Source: an uncultured Oscillospiraceae bacterium (GTDB lineage Bacteria; Bacillota; Clostridia; Oscillospirales; Acutalibacteraceae). Taken from it: a stretch of 8,354 nucleotides of DNA. The stretch's first letter is position 1. Each line of letters begins with the position of its first letter. This document shows positions 1 to 6,181 of this stretch, piece by piece. The notes under the pieces were generated by a model. That model made no database searches, had not been told where the DNA came from, and saw nothing but the letters and a program-made list of their open reading frames with translations. A program made the position numbers and the translations under genes. Where the stretch lies: assembly GCA_900549755.1 (NCBI GenBank), contig URPQ01000073.1, positions 1 through 8,354 on the forward strand, in the 5' to 3' direction.

Positions 1-519
1 AAAATTTCGCGCGAAAACGCGCTGGAGCTTGCAATTGATACAATGCGTAAATCGGTTGCGGCACTTGACAATGCGGGGCTTTCAAATATTCATATCTGCC
101 CCGAAACTATGGGCAAGGTAAATCAGTTGGGCACGCTTCATGAGGTTTTGGAGCTGTGCAAGGTTGATGAAAGGCTTATACCCTGCATTGATTTCGGGCA
201 TTTGAACGCGCGGGACTTAGGCTCGCTCAAAACCAAGGCGGATTTTGAAGAAATTTTCCTTGCAATTAAAAATACGCTCGGTAGTGACAGGCTTAAAAGC
301 TTTCATTCGCATTTTTCCAAAATTGAATACACCGCGGGCGGCGAAAAGCGCCACCTGACCTTTGAGGATACGGTGTACGGACCGGATTACGAGCCGGTTA
401 TGGAGCTTACCTATAAATACGGCTGCGACCCGGTGTTTATATGCGAATCGGCCGGTACGCAGGCAGAGGACGCAAAGCAAATGAAGGATTATTACAACAG
501 TATACGAGGTGAAAGATAA
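1..519 (+). CDS. Endonuclease IV-like TIM-barrel protein, 3' part (5' end outside window)
   Basis: The reading frame is open to the first base, so the gene begins upstream; the ATG at 43 is internal. The 172 visible codons match the C-terminal half of the AP endonuclease IV (Nfo, Xylose_isom-like TIM barrel) family, which cleaves DNA at abasic sites using three zinc ions. Numbered from codon 1 of the window, likely metal ligands are E35 (ICPET), D64 and H67 (CIDFGH), H104 (HSHFSK), H118 (EKRH) and E149 (ICES). The Asp that in E. coli Nfo forms an Asp-Arg-His motif (D229, H231) appears to be Lys here (K116-R-H118), so one zinc ligand may be missing. The protein may be a divergent nuclease or a related TIM-barrel enzyme. 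Its stop codon overlaps the ATPase start by one base (TAATG), which implies co-transcription and translational coupling. Confidence 0.85.
   Translation, partial: KISRENALELAIDTMRKSVAALDNAGLSNIHICPETMGKVNQLGTLHEVLELCKVDERLIPCIDFGHLNARDLGSLKTKADFEEIFLAIKNTLGSDRLKSFHSHFSKIEYTAGGEKRHLTFEDTVYGPDYEPVMELTYKYGCDPVFICESAGTQAEDAKQMKDYYNSIRGER
506..511 (+). promoter_or_regulatory. Ribosome binding site of the P-type ATPase
   Basis: GAGGTG lies 7 nt before the ATG at 519, inside the end of the upstream gene. Together with the 1-base stop/start overlap it supports the ATG at 519 as the true start. Confidence 0.75.
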
Positions 520-3104
520 TGATATGGCACAGCACCGACCGCTCCGCCGTTTTTAAGGAATTAGGGGTGGACGATAAAAAGGGGCTGCCGAACGGCGTTG
601 CCGATATGCGGCTTGAAAAATACGGCAAAAATATTATTTCCGATTCCGAAAAGCCCACTTATTTAAAGCGTTTTTTATCGCAGCTTAACAGCAAGCTGGT
701 TTTAGTGCTTATTATAACGGCGCTGCTTTCATTTATTGTTTCGCTTATGTATAACGAGGTGAACAGCTTTTCGCCGCTGCTGATAATCGGCATTGTAATA
801 ATAAACGCGGCTATAAGCGCATATCATCTGCACACCTGCGATAACGCGCTCGACAGTATGAAAAGCGCCACCAACCCCACCGCCGCAGTGCTGCGGGACG
901 GAATTGTGAAAAATATAAACTCCGCGTTTTTGGTGCCGGGCGATATTATTCTGCTTGAAGAGGGCGACTATATTTCGGCAGACGCGCGAATTATAGAAAG
1001 CAACGAATTTCGCTGCAATGAGGTATCGCTCACCGGCAGCGAAATACCCGTTGAAAAAAGCGGCGAGGGAATTTTTGAAGAAATAACCGCCGCGTGCGAC
1101 CGCTCAAATATGGTGTTTTCGGGCACAAGCGTAGCCCACGGCAATGCAAAGGCGGTGGTTGTGGCAACGGGGCTTAACACCGAAACAGGGCACACAACCG
1201 CAATTTTGCAGCAGACGGGTGAAAAAAAGCTCCCGCTTGAAAAGGAGCTTGACGGCATCGGCAAAATTGTTAATATTATAGTTCTCATAATCTGCGCAAT
1301 TGCCTTTATAATCGGGCTTATTCAAAATTTTTCAAGCGGCAATTTCGCCGCAATGACCCTGCGCGTGCTTGTAAACTCCGTGGCACTGGCGGTAGCAGCA
1401 ATACCCGAGGGGCTGCCTGCGGTTGCAACCGTTGTGGTGGCGGTGGGTATTCAGCGCATTGTTCAGGATAAAATAATAATAAAGGACTCCGACGCGCTTG
1501 AAACGCTGGGTAAAACCAACGTTATCTGCGCGGATAAAACAGGCATACTCACCCGCAATAAAATGCAGTTAAGCCGTATTTATGACGGCGACAAAATAAC
1601 CGACGTGGAAAGCGAGGCACTAACTGAAAAGCCCGCGCTGGTTTTAAAGCTTGCCACCGCCTGCTCAACCCTGCGCAACGACCCGACCGAGGAGGCTATA
1701 AAAAAAGCCTGCCTTGCCTATAACTCAATGTCCGAAAAGGATATTGCGGGCTTTTTCCCGCGGCTCGGTGTAATTCCGTTTGACTCCGAGCGCAAAACAA
1801 TGACGGTTATTTCAATGATAAACGAAAAGCCCTTTGCAATAATAAAGGGCGCACCCGAGGTAGTACTGCCCGAGTGCGTGGGCGTAAACGCTGAGGAAAT
1901 TCTTAAAATTAACGACGCTATGGCGGACGATGCGCTGAGAATTGTCTGCATTGCAATGCGACCGCTTGAAAGCATACCCGCAAACCCAAACCCCGAGGAA
2001 ATAGAGCACAGCCTTACCTTTGTGGGGCTGCTCGGCATTATAGACCCGCCGAGAGACAGCGTTATAGACGATATAGCCGCGTGCAAGGCAGCGGGCATAA
2101 GAACCGTTATGATGACGGGCGATAACCTTAGAACCGCAAAATCAATTGCCCGCAGAATAGGCATTTTAACCGATGACAGCAGCGCTGTAACAGGCGAGGA
2201 GCTTTCGGCTTTAAGCGATGAGGAGCTGGCGCAAAGCGTTAAAAGCTATTCGGTTTTCGCGAGAATTTCGCCGCCCGATAAAACCCGCATAGTAAAGGCA
2301 TGGCAGCAGAACGGCGCCGTAGTTACCGTAACGGGCGACAGCGTGCAGGATACCGAGGCGCTTATAAGCGCCGATATAGGCTGCGCCATGGGCAAATTCG
2401 GCGCGGATGTTGCAAAGGGCACGGCGGATATAGTTATTTCAAACAGCCGCTTCGGTTCAATAGTTTGCGCAATAAAGGAAAGCCGCGGGCTTTTCGATAA
2501 TATAAGAAAATCGGTTTATTACCTGCTTTCCTGCAATTTTGCAGAGCTGCTTTCGGTGTTTGCGGGTATGCTTATATTCTCGGGCACGCCGTTATCCGCT
2601 GTTCAGCTTTTGTGGATAAACCTGCTTACCGACTGCGCGCCCGCCATTTCGCTTAGTATGGAAAAGGCGGAGGATTCGGTTATGAAGCGCAAGCCCTACA
2701 CCGTGCTCGGCAGACTTTTTGACGGCAAATCGCTTATAGGTATTGCAATACAAAGCATAACTATTACCGCCGCAACGCTTATAGCCTTTATGCTGGGCAA
2801 AAGTGCGGGCAGCGCTGCCGCTATGACAATGGCGTTCGGGGTGCTCGGTATGTCGGAAATATTCCACTGCTATAACAACAGGCTTGACGGAACGCTTTTC
2901 AGCAAGCGCATTTTCGCAAACAGGTTTTTAAACCTTTCGGCAATACTCACGCTCTTTATTCTTATTTTCCTTATGCTTACCCCTGCGGGCTACGTTTTCG
3001 GAATGACCGTAATATCAGTTAAGCAGTTCTTTATCTGCCTGCTGCTGGCGTTTGCAATCGTCCCCGCAACGGAGATTATAAAGCTGATTTCAAAAAAATT
3101 GTAA
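519..3104 (+). CDS. Cation-translocating P-type ATPase (Ca2+/PMCA-SERCA-like, P2 type) with altered signature motifs
   Basis: This 861-aa membrane pump has the usual length and order for P2-type ATPases: an N-terminal cation ATPase domain (about 1-50), paired membrane helices (about 58-101), actuator domain, helices around 250-310 with PEGLP at 296-300, P and N domains, and a C-terminal six-helix bundle. The phosphorylated Asp is D339. KGAPE (443-447), DPPR (509-512) and TGDN (533-536) are intact. Ion-site residues match SERCA: E297, N673 and E676 in TM5, and N701, T704 and D705 in TM6, which favours Ca2+. Three signatures deviate. The actuator TGES is TGSE (172-175). DKTGTLT is DKTGILT (339-345). 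GDGVNDAPAL is GDSVQDTEAL (606-615), with both hinge Asp residues (607, 611) kept. The frame is intact and there is no sign of decay, so I read this as a divergent subfamily; a weakly active or regulatory pump is possible. It is the last gene before the terminators. Confidence 0.93.
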   Translation: MIWHSTDRSAVFKELGVDDKKGLPNGVADMRLEKYGKNIISDSEKPTYLKRFLSQLNSKLVLVLIITALLSFIVSLMYNEVNSFSPLLIIGIVIINAAISAYHLHTCDNALDSMKSATNPTAAVLRDGIVKNINSAFLVPGDIILLEEGDYISADARIIESNEFRCNEVSLTGSEIPVEKSGEGIFEEITAACDRSNMVFSGTSVAHGNAKAVVVATGLNTETGHTTAILQQTGEKKLPLEKELDGIGKIVNIIVLIICAIAFIIGLIQNFSSGNFAAMTLRVLVNSVALAVAAIPEGLPAVATVVVAVGIQRIVQDKIIIKDSDALETLGKTNVICADKTGILTRNKMQLSRIYDGDKITDVESEALTEKPALVLKLATACSTLRNDPTEEAIKKACLAYNSMSEKDIAGFFPRLGVIPFDSERKTMTVISMINEKPFAIIKGAPEVVLPECVGVNAEEILKINDAMADDALRIVCIAMRPLESIPANPNPEEIEHSLTFVGLLGIIDPPRDSVIDDIAACKAAGIRTVMMTGDNLRTAKSIARRIGILTDDSSAVTGEELSALSDEELAQSVKSYSVFARISPPDKTRIVKAWQQNGAVVTVTGDSVQDTEALISADIGCAMGKFGADVAKGTADIVISNSRFGSIVCAIKESRGLFDNIRKSVYYLLSCNFAELLSVFAGMLIFSGTPLSAVQLLWINLLTDCAPAISLSMEKAEDSVMKRKPYTVLGRLFDGKSLIGIAIQSITITAATLIAFMLGKSAGSAAAMTMAFGVLGMSEIFHCYNNRLDGTLFSKRIFANRFLNLSAILTLFILIFLMLTPAGYVFGMTVISVKQFFICLLLAFAIVPATEIIKLISKKL

Positions 3105-3110
3105 AACCCT

Positions 3111-3139
3111 AAAAATCCCCCCGATAAAGGGGGATTTTT
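3111..3139 (+). terminator. Rho-independent terminator of the nuclease-ATPase operon
   Basis: A perfect 11-bp stem (AAAAATCCCCC at 3111-3121 with GGGGGATTTTT at 3129-3139) closes a 7-nt loop and ends in a T-run. It starts 6 nt after the ATPase stop codon. The A/T-flanked stem could also work in the opposite direction. Confidence 0.9.
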
Positions 3140-3149
3140 ATAATGTCAA

Positions 3150-3187
3150 AAGGGGCTGTCTTAACACGACAGCCCCTTATTTTTTTG
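3150..3187 (+). terminator. Second, tandem rho-independent terminator
   Basis: AAGGGGCTGTC (3150-3160) pairs perfectly with GACAGCCCCTT (3168-3178) over a 7-nt loop and is followed by A and a run of seven or more T on the + strand. It lies 10 nt after the first terminator. Together they should isolate the recombinase module from upstream transcription. Confidence 0.9.
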
Positions 3188-3226
3188 CCCTTTTTAGGCT
3201 TATTTTGCACTACCGAATTTGTAATT

Positions 3227-3250
3227 TTTTCGCAGAGTTTACCACTCTGT
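3227..3250 (+). repeat. Left 24-bp inverted repeat, candidate recombinase core site
   Basis: It begins TTTTCGCAG and ends CCACTCTGT, and is identical to the reverse complement of 4663-4686. Internally it is a palindrome: CAGAGT (3233-3238) and ACTCTG (3244-3249) flank the 5-nt centre TTACC, with an outer C-G and a G-T pair possible. Inverted arms around a short asymmetric centre are the typical form of a tyrosine-recombinase crossover site. Confidence 0.85.
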
Positions 3251-3258
3251 GAGTGACA

Positions 3259-3287
3259 TTTACTCAATTAAGTGTAAAAATTATAAC
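3259..3287 (+). promoter_or_regulatory. Candidate sigma-A promoter for the recombinase gene
   Basis: TTTACT (3259-3264) and TATAAC (3282-3287) are separated by 17 nt. The -10 box matches the consensus at 5 of 6 positions and the -35 box at 4 of 6. It sits 9 bp inside the left repeat and points into the module. It overlaps two short inverted repeats: GAGT/ACTC (3251-3254 and 3262-3265) and AGTGT/ACACT (3271-3275 and 3286-3290). Recombinase or repressor binding there could control it. Confidence 0.5.
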
Positions 3288-3405
3288 ACTGCTTTAAGGA
3301 AAAATCAAGTAATTTTGCGGTTTTTTCAAAAAAATTTTAACGGCGGCGAAAATCGGCGCGTCGAAAAATGTCAAATTATAAATGAATGCTACTAAATGTG
3401 GAGGG

Positions 3406-3415
3406 ATTCGCAGTC
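3406..3415 (+). repeat. 10-bp direct repeat, upstream copy
   Basis: ATTCGCAGTC occurs here and again at 4582-4591, just before and just after the recombinase coding region. Its core TTCGCAG also starts the palindromic part of both 24-bp repeats. It may be a recombinase arm-type binding site; a 10-bp match could also be chance. Confidence 0.4.
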
Positions 3416-3455
3416 AGATAAGCAGTCAAACCGCATTATATTCGAAAAAAATATC

Positions 3456-3460
3456 GGAGG
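3456..3460 (+). promoter_or_regulatory. Ribosome binding site fixing the recombinase start
   Basis: GGAGG lies 7 nt before the ATG at 3468. The in-frame ATG at 3396 has no comparable site and would add 24 residues unlike the family N-terminus. Confidence 0.85.
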
Positions 3461-3467
3461 TTTCAAA

Positions 3468-4580
3468 ATGAGAAAAGGTGAAAACATTTTTAAAAGAAAG
3501 GACGGGCGCTGGGAAGCCCGCTATATAAAGGGCTACGAGCCTTCGGGTAAGGCGAAGTACGGCTTTTGTTACGGCAAAACCTACAGTGAGGCTAAGGAAA
3601 AAGCGGCAAAGCATAAGGCAGCGCTTGTAAGCGGCATACCTGCTAAGGCGGCAAATTCGCGCCGCTGCTTTTCTTTTTACTGTGATGAATGGCTTAAATT
3701 GAGAAAAAACAAAATAAGGGAATCTACCTATATTAAATATTGCACCGTGCTTGAAAAGCATATAAAGCCGTGGCTTGGCGGGTGCTATCCGCCGGGAATT
3801 ACCACGGGCACGGTGGATGATTTTTCAAATAAGCTGCTTGCAGAATGTCTTGCCGTTAAAACAGTTCACGATATTTTGGTAGTGCTGCACGGTATTCTGA
3901 AATACACTGCGGCGCAGTTCCCGGGGGTGTTTCAGGCTGTGGAAATAAATTACCCAAAGGAAAAGCGCAGGGAAATGCGCGTGCTCACCCGTGAGGAGCA
4001 AAACCGCTTTGCGGAGTTTTTAATGAATGATACCGATTTTTGCAAATTCGGCACGCTGCTTATGCTTTTATCGGGTATTCGTATAGGCGAGCTGTGCGCG
4101 CTGAAATGGGGGAATATAAATCTGGCGGAACGCACTATTCGCATATCGGCAACCCTGCAGCGGCTGCACAATGCCGATATAAACGCACAAAACCGCACTA
4201 AAATTATAATCGGCTCGCCGAAAAGCGATAATTCCGCGCGGGTTATCCCCCTTACCGAATATGCCCTTACACTGTGCCGCCGCTTTCAGGTGGATAATCC
4301 CGAGGCGTATATTCTTACCGGCACCGAAAAGCTTATGGAGCCGAGAGCCTTGCAATACCGCATTGAAAAATACACGCGGGAGTGCGGGCTTGAGGGCGTT
4401 CACGCGCACACGCTCCGCCACACCTTTGCAACCAGAGCCGTTGAGGTAGGGTTTGAAATAAAATCACTTTCGGAGGTTCTGGGGCATGCCAACACAACCG
4501 TTACGCTGGAGCGGTATGTTCATTCATCAATGGAGCTGAAACGCACAAATATGGAAAAATTAAAGGCGGTGGGGCTTTAA
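3468..4580 (+). CDS. Tyrosine recombinase / site-specific integrase (Tn916 Int-like architecture)
   Basis: This 370-aa protein catalyses DNA strand exchange through a covalent 3'-phosphotyrosine. An N-terminal arm-type DNA-binding domain (about 1-57, with DGRWEARY and a lysine-rich helix) is followed by a SAM-like core-binding domain (about 67-150) and the catalytic domain (about 165-360). All catalytic residues are present: R205 (GIRIGEL), K252 (SPKSD), H314 and R317 (HTLRH), H340 (LGH) and the nucleophile Y350 (ERYVH), so it should be active. The two-domain DNA binding suggests it uses both core and arm sites. The ATG at 3468 is chosen for its GGAGG site. No excisionase, relaxase or phage gene is nearby, and the gene sits alone between the 24-bp inverted repeats. 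That favours a dedicated inversion enzyme or a minimal element over a phage remnant, though the last cannot be excluded. Confidence 0.92.
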   Translation: MRKGENIFKRKDGRWEARYIKGYEPSGKAKYGFCYGKTYSEAKEKAAKHKAALVSGIPAKAANSRRCFSFYCDEWLKLRKNKIRESTYIKYCTVLEKHIKPWLGGCYPPGITTGTVDDFSNKLLAECLAVKTVHDILVVLHGILKYTAAQFPGVFQAVEINYPKEKRREMRVLTREEQNRFAEFLMNDTDFCKFGTLLMLLSGIRIGELCALKWGNINLAERTIRISATLQRLHNADINAQNRTKIIIGSPKSDNSARVIPLTEYALTLCRRFQVDNPEAYILTGTEKLMEPRALQYRIEKYTRECGLEGVHAHTLRHTFATRAVEVGFEIKSLSEVLGHANTTVTLERYVHSSMELKRTNMEKLKAVGL

Positions 4581-4581
4581 T

Positions 4582-4591
4582 ATTCGCAGTC
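4582..4591 (+). repeat. 10-bp direct repeat, downstream copy
   Basis: Identical to 3406-3415 (ATTCGCAGTC) and placed 1 bp after the recombinase stop codon. Confidence 0.4.
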
Positions 4592-4659
4592 GGGCTTTTG
4601 TGTCATTACGCCGCAGCAGCGCCGAAAAAGCGCGATTTTACGCCTGGTTGCGGAAAATT

Positions 4660-4687
4660 TTAACAGAGTGGTAAACTCTGCGAAAAT
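4660..4687 (+). promoter_or_regulatory. Weak candidate promoter spanning the right repeat, directed at tetR
   Basis: TTAACA (4660-4665, 5 of 6 matches to the -35 consensus) and GAAAAT (4682-4687, 4 of 6 to the -10) are 16 nt apart. The first half of the -35 lies inside the recombinase module; the -10 lies in and just beyond the repeat. Inversion of the module would replace TTAACA with CTCACA. The -10 is poor, so this is tentative. Confidence 0.25.
4663..4686 (-). repeat. Right 24-bp inverted repeat, candidate recombinase core site
   Basis: This is the exact reverse complement of 3227-3250, with arms CAGAGT (4665-4670 read on +) and ACTCTG (4675-4680 on neither side altered) around the centre GGTAA. 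Identity stops abruptly on both sides of the 24 bp, which argues against a longer duplicated segment. Confidence 0.85.
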
Positions 4688-4756
4688 CAGGGCGGCAAAA
4701 AAGCTCAATTTCGGCATAGGGGATAAGCAAATGCTAAATAAAGGGAGGTGCGGTTA

Positions 4757-5368
4757 ATGCTTTTAAATGAGGATAAGAATACAATGCTGCGGCGCGAGCT
4801 GACAGAGGGAACTATTGAAACGGTTGCGGCACTTGGGCTTGAAAACACAACTACAAACGCTATTTGTAAAACCTGCGGCGTAAATGTGGCGTATATTTAT
4901 CGCTTTTTTTCGGACAAGGAGGATTTGATTGCAAAATCCTTTGCCGATGCCGACCGTAGGTTTTTAGAGGTGATTTTAGATAATTACACCGTGCTTAACT
5001 ATGAAAGCATTGATTATGAATCGCGCTGCCATGTCCTTTTTATGAAGTGCTGGGAGTATCTTATGCAGCACCCTGCGGAGCTTACGTTTTATGTGCGTTA
5101 TTATTATTCCTCCTCGTTTCAGAAGTATGCGTATAAAGAGCATATGGAGCGGTATATAGGGCTGTTTGAAAAAATGAAAACCGCTTTTCCCGCAACAACG
5201 GATGTACGGCTGGTTATGCACCATATTTTAGATACGCTGCTCGGCGAGGCAATGAAGCAGGTAAGCAACCCGCAGGAGGATAGTAACACCGCCGCCACTA
5301 AAACCTTTTTCCTTATTTTCAGCGTTGTTAAAAGCTATGTTAATAAGGATAAGCTGAGTAGGGCTTAA
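4757..5368 (+). CDS. TetR/AcrR-family transcriptional regulator
   Basis: This 203-aa DNA-binding protein has an N-terminal TetR helix-turn-helix at about residues 14-58. The recognition part contains NAICKTCGVNVAYIYRFFSD followed by KEDL, the family signature. The remaining 145 residues form a helical ligand or dimer domain that I cannot assign to a known subfamily; it is rich in Tyr and Phe around 110-130 (FYVRYYYSSSFQKYAY). I chose the ATG at 4757 because GGGAGG (4743-4748) lies 8 nt upstream; the in-frame GTG at 4748 overlaps that site. The gene comes first in the TasA-like cluster and ends 30 bp before the next start, so it is probably the local regulator, perhaps autoregulatory. Its start is 70 bp from the right 24-bp repeat, so its expression is the most exposed to any rearrangement there. 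Confidence 0.9.
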   Translation: MLLNEDKNTMLRRELTEGTIETVAALGLENTTTNAICKTCGVNVAYIYRFFSDKEDLIAKSFADADRRFLEVILDNYTVLNYESIDYESRCHVLFMKCWEYLMQHPAELTFYVRYYYSSSFQKYAYKEHMERYIGLFEKMKTAFPATTDVRLVMHHILDTLLGEAMKQVSNPQEDSNTAATKTFFLIFSVVKSYVNKDKLSRA

Positions 5369-5398
5369 CAGCCGATTTTTTGAAAAGGGGGTGCTGAA

Positions 5399-6181
5399 GT
5401 GGGGCAGAAAAGAAAAATAAAAATCATAATAATAATTTTAGCCGTTCTGCTCGGTCTCAGCCTTTTGGCGCTGGGCGGCACGCTTGTTTATAACAGGCTG
5501 GCGGTCAGCAAGCCGGCAACTGTTTCGGTGCCGGATAACTTGATTACATCGGACGAGGACGCAAGCAAGCCTGACAGCAGCGTTAGCCCTGCCGAGAGCA
5601 GCGCCGAAGCACAGCCTGCGCAGTCGGCTGCCGCCGAGCCTAAAAAGGCGGCGACTATTGAGCTTTACAACAAGCAGCCCGAGGAAAATAAGCCGTTCAG
5701 GATAAAAAATATGTTCCCGGGGGACAGCGAGACAAAATATTTCCGCGTGCGCGTTTCTTATCACGATAAGGTTACTGTGCATTACAAGGCTGCCGTCCGC
5801 CCAGGCTATGAAAAATTAGCCGAGGTACTTAAAGTGCGGGTTAGGCTGCTTACTACGGGCGAAACAATGTACGACGGCGGAATAGCAAATATGCCCGAAA
5901 GCCTTACATATAAGCTGAGCTCTCAGGGCAGCACTGTGGGCGAGCTGTACTATGAAATTACGGCATATTTAGATACAAGCGTGGGCAATGAATACCAGAG
6001 CAAGGATTTAATTGCCGATTTTAAATGGTGGGTTGAGGAAACAGGCAACCTTGATAATTCCCCGAAAACGGGCGATACCGCAAACATTCTGCCGTGGGCG
6101 GTGCTGGCCGTTTGCTCCGGCTGTGTGATTATCCTCCTGCTTGTAACCCGTAAACGTCGGGAGGAAGAAGAAAATGGCTGA
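5399..6181 (+). CDS. Wall-anchored TasA/camelysin-like surface protein with C-terminal sortase signal
   Basis: This 260-aa secreted protein has an N-terminal hydrophobic segment after MGQKRKIK (about 9-31). A Ser/Ala/Pro/Glu-rich low-complexity linker follows (about 38-85). Next is a beta-rich domain with TasA-family features: NMFPGDSETKYFRVRV, a central VLKVRVRL strand and VGNEYQSKDL, the last resembling AGNEYQN in the final gene of the window. The end is a Gram-positive wall-sorting signal: SPKTGD (221-226), a hydrophobic stretch (about 230-250), then KRREEEENG. SPKTG is a variant of LPXTG. The start is GTG at 5399, with AAGGGGG (5385-5391) 7 nt upstream. The stop overlaps the next gene by 8 bases. 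By position and anchoring it may play the role TapA plays in Bacillus subtilis, tethering a fibre to the wall; that is inference, as I see no TapA homology. Confidence 0.8.
   Translation: MGQKRKIKIIIIILAVLLGLSLLALGGTLVYNRLAVSKPATVSVPDNLITSDEDASKPDSSVSPAESSAEAQPAQSAAAEPKKAATIELYNKQPEENKPFRIKNMFPGDSETKYFRVRVSYHDKVTVHYKAAVRPGYEKLAEVLKVRVRLLTTGETMYDGGIANMPESLTYKLSSQGSTVGELYYEITAYLDTSVGNEYQSKDLIADFKWWVEETGNLDNSPKTGDTANILPWAVLAVCSGCVIILLLVTRKRREEEENG

Larger units (their letters stand above)
3188..3467. other. Intergenic region ahead of the recombinase gene
   Basis: No gene is supported between the ATPase stop at 3104 and the recombinase start at 3468 (363 bp in all). After the two terminators this stretch holds the left 24-bp repeat (3227-3250), alternating GAGT/ACTC units (3235-3265), a candidate promoter (3259-3287), an A/T-rich tract (six T, C, seven A at 3322-3335), and a leader of about 170 nt with short repeated GCAGTCA motifs (3410-3416 and 3422-3428). 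Confidence 0.7.
3227..4686. mobile_element. Recombinase module bounded by perfect 24-bp inverted repeats (possible invertible segment or small mobile unit)
   Basis: A single tyrosine recombinase gene and its flanking non-coding DNA (1,460 bp in all) lie between two identical 24-bp sequences in opposite orientation. No other gene is inside. Inverted identical core sites would lead to inversion, whereas direct sites would lead to excision. Alternatives are terminal inverted repeats of a small mobile element, or a dispersed genomic repeat next to the gene by chance. I see no flanking target-site duplication that would settle this. Confidence 0.6.
4581..4756. other. Intergenic region between recombinase and tetR
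   Basis: These 176 bp hold the second ATTCGCAGTC copy (4582-4591), a weak GCGC hairpin (4619-4633), the right 24-bp repeat (4663-4686), a possible promoter spanning that repeat, and the tetR ribosome binding site (GGGAGG at 4743-4748). No strong terminator follows the recombinase, so read-through into tetR is possible. Confidence 0.6.

Noticed and set aside
217..3000. Minus-strand and alternative-frame open frames inside the nuclease and ATPase genes (for example 968-1288, 1718-2164, 2300-2500, 2592-2867)
   Set aside because: They are shadows of well-supported genes, with no family resemblance and no ribosome binding sites that I could see.
3227..3250. Left 24-bp repeat as a rho-independent terminator
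   Set aside because: Its T-run precedes the hairpin on the + strand and no T-run follows it; two strong terminators already lie upstream.
3396..3467. N-terminal extension of the recombinase from the ATG at 3396
   Set aside because: It has no suitable ribosome binding site, and the 24 extra residues do not resemble the family. The ATG at 3468 has GGAGG at ideal spacing and begins the recognisable arm-binding domain.
4619..4640. GCGC hairpin as a terminator for the recombinase
   Set aside because: The stem is only 4 bp and just four T follow; too weak to call.
4748..4756. GTG start for the TetR gene
   Set aside because: The GTG overlaps the Shine-Dalgarno sequence itself; the ATG at 4757 is correctly spaced from it.
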